This document shows, piece after piece, positions 26,753-35,507 of a DNA stretch of 35,507 bases. The stretch is from the NCBI GenBank assembly GCA_029258655.1, contig JARHYD010000111.1, positions 1 to 35,507 of the forward strand, read 5' to 3'. The first letter of the stretch is position 1. The number at the start of each line of letters is the position of its first letter. The translations under genes were made by a program, and so were the position numbers. The stretch comes from Mailhella sp. (GTDB lineage Bacteria; Desulfobacterota; Desulfovibrionia; Desulfovibrionales; Desulfovibrionaceae). The notes under the pieces were generated by a model. It had not been told where the DNA came from and did no database searches. It saw only the letters and a program-made list of their open reading frames with translations.

Positions 26753-27736
26753 ATGCATAAATTATTTAGCCGTGTTGCTCTTACAATGTTAGGTCTTGGA
26801 ATGGCTATTATGCCTATGAATGTAGCATCTGCTAAAACGACATTTATAACCATAGGAACTGGTGGTATTACAGGTGTTTACTACCCTACTGGTGGTGCTA
26901 TTGCAAAAATTATTAACGAACGTTTTGATCAACTTCAAATAAAAGCAACAGCAGAAGCAACTGGTGCTTCTATTTTCAATATTAATGCTGTTCATAGTGG
27001 TGACCTTGATTTTGGTATTGCACAAGCTGATAGTCAATATCTTGCGTATAATGGTCAAGGAGAATGGAAAGATAAGCCTGTAAAAGATCTTCGTGCTGTA
27101 TTTTCTTTAGCTCCAGAAATGATTACTTTTGTTGTTGCAGAAGATAGTAATATTAAAAAATTGGAAGATGTAAAGGGTAAGATTATTAATATTGGTAATC
27201 CTGGTTCTGGTAATCGTCAAAATGCTGTGGATATTTTTAATGCAATGGGTATTAATTACCAAAAAGATTTTAAAGCAGAAAGTTTAAAAGCAGCAGACGC
27301 ACCAAGAATGCTCCAAGATGGACGTATTGATGGCTTTTTCTATACAGTAGGACATCCAAACGGAAATATTAAAGAAGCAACTGCAGGTATGAGAAAAACA
27401 CGCATTGTTGCAATTCCAGAAATTAAAAAACTTTTTGAAGAGTTTCCATACTATTCTTTAGATACTATTGACATGAGTGCTTACCCAGAAGCTACTAATG
27501 CAAGCGATGGTAAAGTTACAACTGTTGGTATGAAAGCTACTTTTATTACTTCTGCTAATGTTCCAGATGAAGTTGTATATAATATTACAAAAGCAATTTT
27601 TGAAAATATTGATGAACTCCGTACCTTGCACCCTGCATTAAGTAACCTTACTAAAGAAGGTATGATTCAAGGTTTAACTGCTCCTCTTCATCCAGGTGCA
27701 GAAAAATATTATAAAGAAGTTGGGTTAATTAAATAA
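26753..27736 (+). CDS. TAXI-family TRAP transporter solute-binding protein
   Basis: 327 aa; signal peptide, TTFITIGTGGITGVYYPTGGAIAKIIN, DGRIDGFFYTVGHPN, HPGAEKYYKEVGLIK. Confidence 0.93.
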   Translation: MHKLFSRVALTMLGLGMAIMPMNVASAKTTFITIGTGGITGVYYPTGGAIAKIINERFDQLQIKATAEATGASIFNINAVHSGDLDFGIAQADSQYLAYNGQGEWKDKPVKDLRAVFSLAPEMITFVVAEDSNIKKLEDVKGKIINIGNPGSGNRQNAVDIFNAMGINYQKDFKAESLKAADAPRMLQDGRIDGFFYTVGHPNGNIKEATAGMRKTRIVAIPEIKKLFEEFPYYSLDTIDMSAYPEATNASDGKVTTVGMKATFITSANVPDEVVYNITKAIFENIDELRTLHPALSNLTKEGMIQGLTAPLHPGAEKYYKEVGLIK

Positions 27737-27748
27737 ATTTCTCAAGTT

Positions 27749-27772
27749 AAGGGGGAATTTCCCCCTTTTTTT
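27749..27772 (+). terminator. Hairpin with T-run between TAXI receptor and permease genes
   Basis: aagggggaatttccccctttttttt. Confidence 0.7.
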
Positions 27773-27813
27773 GTTTATAAACCAACAAAATTTGTTTTTT
27801 ATAAGGCTAACAC

Positions 27814-29919
27814 ATGAAAAAAAGAAAAGAATCAGAATTTCAGCCTAATTCTTATCGGGAAGAAATGCTTAAAGGTGAGCATGGGTTAAGGGGTGAAGGT
27901 TCAGGATTTACAGAAAATTTAACCATTATTATTGGTCTTTCTTGGGCATTATTTCAAATAGCCTCTGCGGGATTTCTTTTAATTGACTCCATTTTTGTCA
28001 GAGCAATACATTTAACTTTTGCTATTAGTTTAGTGTATCTTAATATTCCTATGCTAAAACGTGGTAAAAATGGTGATTGGGATAAAAGAATACTTCTTGC
28101 CATGAACCGAGTAACTATTATTGATTATATTTTTGCCATATTTGCTGCATTTTCAGCTCTTTATATTGTTATTGATTATATGGGAATCGCTACTCGTGCT
28201 GGTATGCCTGTTACCCGTGATATTATTTTTGGTTTTATGCTTCTTGTTCTTTTACTTGAAGCAACAAGACGTGTTATAGGCCCAGCTCTTCCTATTATTG
28301 CAATAGTTTTTATTGCGTATGTTTTTTCAGGTCCATATTTACCTGATTTTCTAGCATTTAAAGGTGCTAGTGTTAGCCGCTTTATTTCTCAAATGACAAT
28401 GGATTCCGAAGGGATTTATGGTGTTCCTTTGCAAGTTTCTGCTACTGTTGTTTTCCTTTTTGTTCTTTTTGGAACTATGCTTGAGAGAATTGGTGGTGGG
28501 CAATTTTTTATTCGATTGGCAATAGCAGGATTAGGACGTTTTAGAGGTGGTGCTGCAAAAGCTGCTGTATTAGGCAGTGCTTTAACTGGTATGATTTCTG
28601 GTTCAAGTATTGCTAACGTTGTAACAACAGGTACTTTTACTATTCCTCTTATGAAAAAAATGGGGTATCCTGCTGCAAAAGCTGCGGCTATTGAAGTTGC
28701 AGCCTCAACAAATGGACAATTAGCACCTCCTGTTATGGGGGCAGCTGCTTTTATTATTGCCGAATATGTTAATGTTCCTTATATTGAAGTAGCAAAAGCT
28801 GCTGCTATTCCTGCTTTTGCGTCTTATTTTGCTTTATTATGGATTACCCATGTAGAGGCGTGCAAACTTGGAATGCAAGGTTTACCAAAATCAGCATTGC
28901 CAGATGTTAAAGATACACTTAAAGAAGGCTGGGCTTTTCTTATTCCTATTGGAATGCTTTTATACGAACTTATTTTTATGCAACATTCTGCTGAAATGAG
29001 TGTATTCCGTGCTATTATGGTACTTAGTGTGATGATGATTGGTACACACGTTATCCGTGCTAGATTAAGTGGGGAAACATTTTGGTTTGGCTTAAAAATT
29101 GGCATAAAAGAATGGTTGTTATCTCTTTCTGCTGGTGCAACGAATATGGCAGGGGTTGCACTTGCAACAGCGTGTGCAGGTATAATTGTTGGTTGTATTT
29201 CTTTAGGACTTGGACAACAAATAACTACTTTTGTTGAAGTTCTTTCTATGGGTAATATTCTTCTTTTACTTGCAATTACAGCTATTGCTAGCCTTTTGCT
29301 TGGTATGGGATTGCCTACAACTGCAAACTATATTATTATGGCGTCTTTGACTGCACCAATTTTAGTACGTCTTGCTGCTAATGTGGATATACATGGAATG
29401 GATCTTGCCGTACCATTGCTTGCTGCTCACCTTTATTGTTTTTATTTTGGTATTTTAGCAGATGATACTCCACCTGTTGGTTTAGCTGCCTATGCAGGTG
29501 CTGCTATTGCAGATACTTCGCCTATTGCCACAGGGGTACAAGGTTTTTGGTATGATATTAGAACAGCTATCTTGCCTTTAATGTTTTTCTTTAACCATGA
29601 TATTATTTTGTGGAATGTTCATTCATTCCCTATGGCAATATTTATTTTTGCTATGACAATTTTAGGTTGTGTTTGCTTTGCTTCTTGGACACAAGGCTGG
29701 TTTGTTAATACTAATAATACACTTGAAAATGCTTTGTTAGCACTTTGCACCTTGCTTTTCCTTAATCCATTTTTAATTATGGGATTTGTTCTTCCTTATG
29801 AATATAGATATGTAGGAGTCTTTATTGCTATGGGTATTATGGCTCTTATTTATTTTATGCAAAAAGCAAGACCTAATAAAGTAAAACCTCTAAAAATGCC
29901 AAAATTTGGCAATATATAA
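27814..29919 (+). CDS. TRAP transporter fused permease (4TM/12TM)
   Basis: 701 aa, highly hydrophobic; GSALTGMISGSSIANVVTTGTFTIPLMKKMGYPAAKAAAIEVAASTNGQLAPPVMGAAAFI, LLGMGLPTTANYIIMASLTAPIL, DDTPPVGLAAYAGAAIA. Confidence 0.94.
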   Translation: MKKRKESEFQPNSYREEMLKGEHGLRGEGSGFTENLTIIIGLSWALFQIASAGFLLIDSIFVRAIHLTFAISLVYLNIPMLKRGKNGDWDKRILLAMNRVTIIDYIFAIFAAFSALYIVIDYMGIATRAGMPVTRDIIFGFMLLVLLLEATRRVIGPALPIIAIVFIAYVFSGPYLPDFLAFKGASVSRFISQMTMDSEGIYGVPLQVSATVVFLFVLFGTMLERIGGGQFFIRLAIAGLGRFRGGAAKAAVLGSALTGMISGSSIANVVTTGTFTIPLMKKMGYPAAKAAAIEVAASTNGQLAPPVMGAAAFIIAEYVNVPYIEVAKAAAIPAFASYFALLWITHVEACKLGMQGLPKSALPDVKDTLKEGWAFLIPIGMLLYELIFMQHSAEMSVFRAIMVLSVMMIGTHVIRARLSGETFWFGLKIGIKEWLLSLSAGATNMAGVALATACAGIIVGCISLGLGQQITTFVEVLSMGNILLLLAITAIASLLLGMGLPTTANYIIMASLTAPILVRLAANVDIHGMDLAVPLLAAHLYCFYFGILADDTPPVGLAAYAGAAIADTSPIATGVQGFWYDIRTAILPLMFFFNHDIILWNVHSFPMAIFIFAMTILGCVCFASWTQGWFVNTNNTLENALLALCTLLFLNPFLIMGFVLPYEYRYVGVFIAMGIMALIYFMQKARPNKVKPLKMPKFGNI

Positions 29920-29929
29920 GGAGGTAAAA

Positions 29930-30424
29930 ATGTTTAAAAAGAAAATTCATAAAAACTCGATTCCAAAGTTTAATCAAGGTGTAACCCCTCTTTTACGTAA
30001 AAGAAGAATAAAAAAACATGATCGCGAACCTGTTTTAGTATGCTCTAAATGTAAAACGGTTTTCCCTGAATTTTTAGCTCGTTGCCCAGAATGTGGAAGC
30101 CGTGATTGGCAAGGATTATCAGAGGTAAACCCTTATAACCATTTACCTTTAGAACAATTTTTAAAGCTTTGTGGGCATATTCTTTGGCTTGGTGGTTGTA
30201 TTGCTGCAATTTTCCTTTTATGGCAAACAACAACTGATGATTCATCATACAATGATTTGCTTATTCTTTCCGCCATCTTGGTGGCATCATTAGGCGTTTT
30301 TACTTCTGTTGCTTATTTTGGATTAAGTGAAATAACTAGACGTGTAGAACGCATACAAAAACGCCTAAGAGCTTTTCACGAAAATTATCGTATTCATCAA
30401 AGAAAAACACTTAATAAACGCTAA
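29930..30424 (+). CDS. Small membrane protein with N-terminal zinc ribbon, unknown function
   Basis: CSKCKTVFPEFLARCPECGSRDWQG zinc ribbon plus two hydrophobic segments; ATG at 29930 behind a strong aaggaggt RBS. Confidence 0.8.
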   Translation: MFKKKIHKNSIPKFNQGVTPLLRKRRIKKHDREPVLVCSKCKTVFPEFLARCPECGSRDWQGLSEVNPYNHLPLEQFLKLCGHILWLGGCIAAIFLLWQTTTDDSSYNDLLILSAILVASLGVFTSVAYFGLSEITRRVERIQKRLRAFHENYRIHQRKTLNKR

Positions 30425-30493
30425 AAAAGGTTTTTCAATATGATTTGTTAGTAATTAGTATTGAATTTTTAATCTAAATATACCATTAAATAC

Positions 30494-30525
30494 AAAGAGG
30501 GAAATTTTCCCTCTTTTTTTGTGTA
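30494..30525 (+). terminator. Rho-independent terminator
   Basis: aaagagggaa-aatt-ttccctcttttttt. Confidence 0.85.
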
Positions 30526-30543
30526 GTTATATCACAATTTATT

Positions 30544-32499
30544 TTAATAATTATCTTTAATTGAGTTATTTTTTATATCAAGAAAAATTTGTTGATAGAG
30601 TGGAGCAAGTAAATTTACTCCTTCCATACTGAGATGATCATCATCGTAATATAAGGCATGATTATTTTTTACTACTATATAGTGTGTGTTATTAGTATTA
30701 GTAAAATATGGTCGTGGATCTATTATATGAACATTTGCGTATTTCTTTTTTATTGTATAATAAATTTTAAAGGTTGTTTTAGTTCTTTTATTATAATCTT
30801 GAATACTTTCTCCAAGTTTATTATTAATTTCATCATCAGAATAATTAAGTATTGTATTCATTTTATAGGCATAATGAGGAATAGATTTATAAGGTTCTGG
30901 AAGAGGTAGTTGAATAAAAATATCTTTTACACCATTTTGTTTTGCTTCAAGAATAATTTCTTCTAAGGATTTAGAAATAGCATTTTCTATATTTAATGTA
31001 GGATATAAACTATGTTTTAATTGATTATTAAATGTCGTTTTTTCATAAAAAAAACCTAATTTTGAGGGAAGTCGATATGTAAGAAAAATAGCATTGATAG
31101 TTTGTGTTTTGTATATCTTATCAATTTTATCCCATAAGTTATTTATTTGTTTTAAATCTTTTGAGTTTGAAGAAAGGTTTTTTAATTGAGATAGGAAGAA
31201 AGCAATACTAATTGAGTTTTTTTGTGATAAATTTTGCATTAAAAAATATTGTGCTCTTGCATGGCTATCTCCTAAAAATAAGAGATTAATTTGATTGTTA
31301 CGATAGAGAGTGATATTTTCTTCTGTATTTTTGTGATAATGAACAGAATATGAAAATGGATAAGTAGAAGAATTTAATGGACTAGAAATTGTATCTGTTA
31401 AAATAAATAATAATGCAAAGCTAATAATTGTTATTGGCCATAAAATACGGCGAATTTTAAAAAGTGGATTTAATCGAAATGGTCTTTCAATAAAATACCA
31501 AGATATTATTGCAAAAATAAAGGAAAGAAAAATTAATGAAAATAAAAATAAATAATTAGGTTTAGGTAATAATCCAAAGAAAAAAACAAGAATAGGCCAA
31601 TGCCATAAATAAAAAGAATACGAAATAACCCCTATGAAAATAAGAAGTTTATTATTTAAGATGTAGTAACATAGTGATTTTCTATATATATATATATAAT
31701 TAGTACAGCCAGCAATATAAAGAAAAGCTCCTACACAAGGAAATAATGCCCAAAAACCTGGAAAAGAATTTTCACCAAAAAAGATAATAGAATAAGCTAT
31801 AAGGAATAATCCTATTAAAATACAAAAAGATTTACCTTTTTGCGTTTTGGGTGTCCATTTTGTGTATGCTAGTAATGACCCCATAAGTAGTTCCCATGCA
31901 CGTGTGGGAAGCATATAAAAAGTAAATTTTTGATCAAATTGTATACAAATTACAGAAGCAACGAAACTTAATAATGTTAGAGAATAAAGAATGTATAGTG
32001 TATTAATTGAATGTTTATATTTATAAAAAAGAATAAGTAAACTTGGAATAATAAAATAAAATTGTTCTTCAACAGCTAGAGACCAAGTATGAAGCATAGG
32101 GATTAAGTTTACATCTTGATCAAAATAGCCTGTATGTAAATAAAAATGAAAATTTGAAAAAGCAAATAATGCTCTTTTTGTTGCTCGTCTAAGAGCATAG
32201 ATTTCTATATTATCAATAGCAAAATAAGAAAAAATAAGGAATACAAGGAAAAACATAACAAAAAGAGCAGGTAGAATACGACGTATTCGATTTTCATAAA
32301 ATTCTAAAAAACTAAAAGTGTTATTTTCTAATTTTCTTTTAATGATACTTGTAATTAAATATCCAGAAATAACAAAGAAAATACTTACTCCTACATAACC
32401 GCCTTGAAAATAAGGAATTTGGGCATGATAAAAGACCACAGCTAAAACAGCAATGGCACGGAGTACATCTATATCTGGTCTATATTCTTTTGCTTGCAT
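30544..32499 (-). CDS. Acyltransferase-3 (OafA/YrhL-like) with C-terminal SGNH domain, paralog 1
   Basis: 651 aa; YRPDIDVLRAIAVLAVVFYHAQIPYFQGGYVGVSIFFVISGYLITSII, FLGDSHARAQ, DDDHLSMEGVNLL. Confidence 0.92.
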   Translation of the reverse strand: MQAKEYRPDIDVLRAIAVLAVVFYHAQIPYFQGGYVGVSIFFVISGYLITSIIKRKLENNTFSFLEFYENRIRRILPALFVMFFLVFLIFSYFAIDNIEIYALRRATKRALFAFSNFHFYLHTGYFDQDVNLIPMLHTWSLAVEEQFYFIIPSLLILFYKYKHSINTLYILYSLTLLSFVASVICIQFDQKFTFYMLPTRAWELLMGSLLAYTKWTPKTQKGKSFCILIGLFLIAYSIIFFGENSFPGFWALFPCVGAFLYIAGCTNYIYIYRKSLCYYILNNKLLIFIGVISYSFYLWHWPILVFFFGLLPKPNYLFLFSLIFLSFIFAIISWYFIERPFRLNPLFKIRRILWPITIISFALLFILTDTISSPLNSSTYPFSYSVHYHKNTEENITLYRNNQINLLFLGDSHARAQYFLMQNLSQKNSISIAFFLSQLKNLSSNSKDLKQINNLWDKIDKIYKTQTINAIFLTYRLPSKLGFFYEKTTFNNQLKHSLYPTLNIENAISKSLEEIILEAKQNGVKDIFIQLPLPEPYKSIPHYAYKMNTILNYSDDEINNKLGESIQDYNKRTKTTFKIYYTIKKKYANVHIIDPRPYFTNTNNTHYIVVKNNHALYYDDDHLSMEGVNLLAPLYQQIFLDIKNNSIKDNY

Positions 32500-32508
32500 T
32501 TTTTTCCT

Positions 32509-34479
32509 TTATTTTTGTATGGTATTATTTTTTATAGTGGTATTTTCTTTTGCTATTTGAGCAAAAATTGTATCATAAATAGGATAATGTTGCATAGTTC
32601 CTTCATAACTTAGGTGGTCATCATCATAGTAATAGGAAATATTATCTGTGACAACTTCATAATATGTTTTTTCTTTATTAAGAAAGCTTGGTGCAACATT
32701 AATAAAATGAATATCTGGAAATTCTTTTTTTAATGTGGAAAGTAAATCCATAACGGTTTTGGTTCGTTTATGATATTCTTCTGTACTTTCGCCTAAGGTT
32801 TTGTTGATTTGTTCCTTACTGTAATCATAGAAGCGATGTAGCACACTGGCTTTTTGTGGAACAAAAGCTTTTGGTTCTGGTACTGGCAGTTGAATATAAA
32901 TATTTTGCACACCGTGTTCTTTAGCTTCAAGAATCATTTCTCGTAAACCTTGCAAAAAGCCTTGTTCTGGTGAGAGTTTTTTATTAGGCAAGTAAACAAG
33001 AGGGCGTTCTGGGCTAAAACTATTATAATAAACGTCCTTGCCAGAAATTTTTTCTGTTAATCGAAAAGCAATAATAAGGTTTTTTACTTTATACTGAGCA
33101 TAAATTTGTGATAATTTGTTCCATTGCTCTTGATACTCTTGGATACGTTTTTGATCATCTTTGATGCTAACACAATTTTTAATTACTTGCCAATTATGCA
33201 TTCCGTATAGGTGGTATTTTTGGGCTAATTGATTAACAAGTTCTTCTATACTAAGTGCATGGCTATCACCTGTTACAACAAAATCAAGCTCTTCTTTTTT
33301 ATCTGCAATATTGTATTCAAGATAACGATTAGGGGCAGTATATTTATAAATAACACTGACATTTGTATGTCGATAAAGTGTTGCAAGAGCAAGTACTAAA
33401 CCTATTAATATAAGACTAAAGATCCAAATAACAGCTCTTTTTTTGAAAAATGGATTATAGCGAATGGGATTTTCAACAAATTTCCAAGAAAGGCTCGCTA
33501 TTACAATAGCAAATAGGCTTAGCATTAATCCTTCAACTGTGCTAATTTTTGTATAAAAAGGAAATGTTTGATAAAAAACAAAAATAGGCCAGTGCCATAA
33601 ATACAAGGAATAAGAAATAAGCCCTATAAAAAGTAAAATTTTATTATAGGTAATAGTGTGGATAAGGGATTTTTGGGCATTATTTCCTCCTGCAATATAA
33701 AGACAAGCCCCTAAGCAGGGAGGTAAAGCCCAAATACCTGGAAAAAGAACATTTCCGTAATATACAATGGGAATAAGAATAAGTAAAAGTCCTAAAACAG
33801 TACAAAACAATTTATTTCTTTGTTTTTTGGGTGTCCAATTTGTATAAGCTAAAAGGCTACCCATGAGTAATTCCCATGCACGCGTAGGAAGCATATAAAA
33901 AGTGAATTTTTGATTATATTGAATAAGAATAAGGGAGCTAATAAAGCTTAAAATAAAAAGAATAACTAATACATGAATAATGGTTAATTTGCCTTGCAAT
34001 TTTTTATGTAAAAGAAAAAGTAAGGCAGGAACAACAAAATAAAATTGTTCTTCAACACCAAGTGACCATGTATGCAAAAGAGGCATTGTTTCTGCTGCTT
34101 GGTCAAAATAATTGGTATTAAAATAAAAGAAAATATTGGCAAAACCCACAATGGCTCTTTTCATAGAACGTTGTAAAGGAAGTAATTCTAAGTGACTTGT
34201 AAAAATATAATATACCCCCATTACAAGCAACATCATTACAACAAGAGCAGGTAAAATACGGCGTAGTCGGTTTTCATAAAATTCTAAAAAGCTAAAAGAA
34301 TTATGTTCTAATTTCTTTTTAATAATACTAGTAATAAGGTAACCAGAAATAACAAAGAAAATACTTACCCCCACATATCCACCTTGAAAATAAGGGATAT
34401 GGGCATGGTAAAAGACCACAGCTAAAACAGCAATGGCACGGAGTACATCTATATCTGGTCTATATTCTTTTTTTTGCAT
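32509..34479 (-). CDS. Acyltransferase-3 with C-terminal SGNH domain, paralog 2
   Basis: 656 aa; near-identical N-terminus to paralog 1; VVTGDSHALSIEE, YDDDHLSYEG. Confidence 0.92.
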   Translation of the reverse strand: MQKKEYRPDIDVLRAIAVLAVVFYHAHIPYFQGGYVGVSIFFVISGYLITSIIKKKLEHNSFSFLEFYENRLRRILPALVVMMLLVMGVYYIFTSHLELLPLQRSMKRAIVGFANIFFYFNTNYFDQAAETMPLLHTWSLGVEEQFYFVVPALLFLLHKKLQGKLTIIHVLVILFILSFISSLILIQYNQKFTFYMLPTRAWELLMGSLLAYTNWTPKKQRNKLFCTVLGLLLILIPIVYYGNVLFPGIWALPPCLGACLYIAGGNNAQKSLIHTITYNKILLFIGLISYSLYLWHWPIFVFYQTFPFYTKISTVEGLMLSLFAIVIASLSWKFVENPIRYNPFFKKRAVIWIFSLILIGLVLALATLYRHTNVSVIYKYTAPNRYLEYNIADKKEELDFVVTGDSHALSIEELVNQLAQKYHLYGMHNWQVIKNCVSIKDDQKRIQEYQEQWNKLSQIYAQYKVKNLIIAFRLTEKISGKDVYYNSFSPERPLVYLPNKKLSPEQGFLQGLREMILEAKEHGVQNIYIQLPVPEPKAFVPQKASVLHRFYDYSKEQINKTLGESTEEYHKRTKTVMDLLSTLKKEFPDIHFINVAPSFLNKEKTYYEVVTDNISYYYDDDHLSYEGTMQHYPIYDTIFAQIAKENTTIKNNTIQK

Positions 34480-34481
34480 AG

Positions 34482-35507
34482 TTAGTTCTTAGGGTAGAGG
34501 TTTTGAAAAATTTCTTTATATGCAGGGGAAATTAACTTTACTCCCTCAACACTTAGGTGATCATCGTCAATATAATAGGAAATATTGCCATGAATAACGT
34601 TATATAGTTGTTCGTTTTGATTTTCAAAGTAAGGCAATATATTGATAAGATATACATTAGCATTTTCTTTTTCAAGTTTTTTGAGTACGTCAATAATTTT
34701 TTTATTGCGTTTATCGTATTCAGAAAATTTTTCGCTAAGAATAGTATTGATTTTATTTTTTGAATAACCAAATAATGAAGCAAGTTTTCCAGCACTTTCA
34801 GGAACAAAACCCTTTGGCTCTGGCACAGGAATTTGTATATAAATATTTTTTACTCCATGCTGTTTTGCCTCATCAATCATATCTTTTAAGGAACAATAAA
34901 GAGCCTCATAGGAGCGAATAGAAGGATTTTTTCCATAATAAGAAGGAATAAATTCTTTTTCATTTTTTAGTAAATCAACATTGGTAATATAAATAATAAA
35001 ACGGAAATTAATAAAAATATTCTGTACTGCATAATTATTATAAATTGTGGTTAATGTTTGGTATCGATCATTGATTTGTTTTATTTCTTCTTTGTTTGCT
35101 GTGAGTTTATAAAGATTTTTAGGTTGTAAATGCACACGTTTGCCGTAAAGATGATACTCTTTTGCTAGTTCCTTAAAAAGAGGGGGAAGCATTGCTGCAT
35201 GGCTATCACCTATTATAACAAAATCAAGAATGTTATTAGTGTGTTGAGTTCCAAATTCTGTTTCTTGGTTTGGAAGTGTTGCTGTAAAAAGGTTTTTTTG
35301 ATTTTGTCCATAGGGAAAACCAATAGTAGAAACAGGAAGTAAAATAGCTCCAATGCCTAAAATCGCAAAAGACCAAATTACTAGATGTTTTTTGAAAAAA
35401 GGATTATAGCGAATAGGATTTTCAATAAATTTCCAAGAAAAACTGGCTATAATAATGGTAAGTCCAGAAAGAGCCAAGCCCATAGTTAAAGGCATTTCTC
35501 GTCTAAA
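34482..35507 (-). CDS. Acyltransferase-3 with C-terminal SGNH domain, paralog 3 (5' end outside window)
   Basis: IIIASFSWKFIENPIRYNPFFKK, VIIGDSHAAMLPP, DDDHLSVEGVKLI. The frame stays open through FRRE to the window edge, so the ATG at 35495 is internal. Confidence 0.88.
   Translation of the reverse strand, partial: FRREMPLTMGLALSGLTIIIASFSWKFIENPIRYNPFFKKHLVIWSFAILGIGAILLPVSTIGFPYGQNQKNLFTATLPNQETEFGTQHTNNILDFVIIGDSHAAMLPPLFKELAKEYHLYGKRVHLQPKNLYKLTANKEEIKQINDRYQTLTTIYNNYAVQNIFINFRFIIYITNVDLLKNEKEFIPSYYGKNPSIRSYEALYCSLKDMIDEAKQHGVKNIYIQIPVPEPKGFVPESAGKLASLFGYSKNKINTILSEKFSEYDKRNKKIIDVLKKLEKENANVYLINILPYFENQNEQLYNVIHGNISYYIDDDHLSVEGVKLISPAYKEIFQNLYPKN

Noticed and set aside
22497-30424. Defence island or novel immune system
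   Set aside because: Genes in this stretch are a sensor kinase, gcvH, a TRAP transporter and a zinc-ribbon protein; no nuclease, RT, TIR, NTPase-effector or toxin-antitoxin signatures were seen.
34482-35495. Third acyltransferase as a standalone 337-aa gene starting at 35495
   Set aside because: The frame remains open through FRRE to the window edge and aligns with the middle of paralogs 1 and 2, so it is simply cut by the window.

Overview
AT-rich (roughly one-third G+C by eye) bacterial chromosomal window. The best taxonomic guess, by inference only, is a low-GC relative of Desulfovibrionaceae, based on an Hmc/Dsr-type HdrD-NarI-cytochrome c module next to housekeeping genes. From left to right it contains: the 3' tail of an IS5-like transposase at the left edge; a minus-strand three-gene membrane redox module (triheme cytochrome c, NarI-like cytochrome b, HdrD/HmcF-like Fe-S protein); ftsK, efp and aroQ (minus); engB/ysxC, a UvrD/PcrA helicase, thiL, a histidine kinase plus NtrC-type regulator, folD, nth, panB, priA, an EamA permease, pal and tRNA-Pro(TGG) (plus); a repeat-rich, locally GC-rich noncoding block; a large hybrid histidine kinase; gcvH; a TAXI-TRAP transporter with a zinc-ribbon membrane protein; and a minus-strand tandem array of three acyltransferase-3/SGNH genes running off the right edge. 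The main unexplained structure is a dispersed noncoding repeat family of about 220-270 bp. It has terminal inverted repeats and two nested perfect hairpins, occupies successive intergenic spacers, and has ends resembling the end of the IS5-like relic, so it looks like a MITE family. Other points of interest are the acyltransferase array with a (TA)8 tract in one coding sequence, and a GC-shifted structured island at 22.0-22.25 kb. I found no CRISPR array, no rRNA and no clear defence system.
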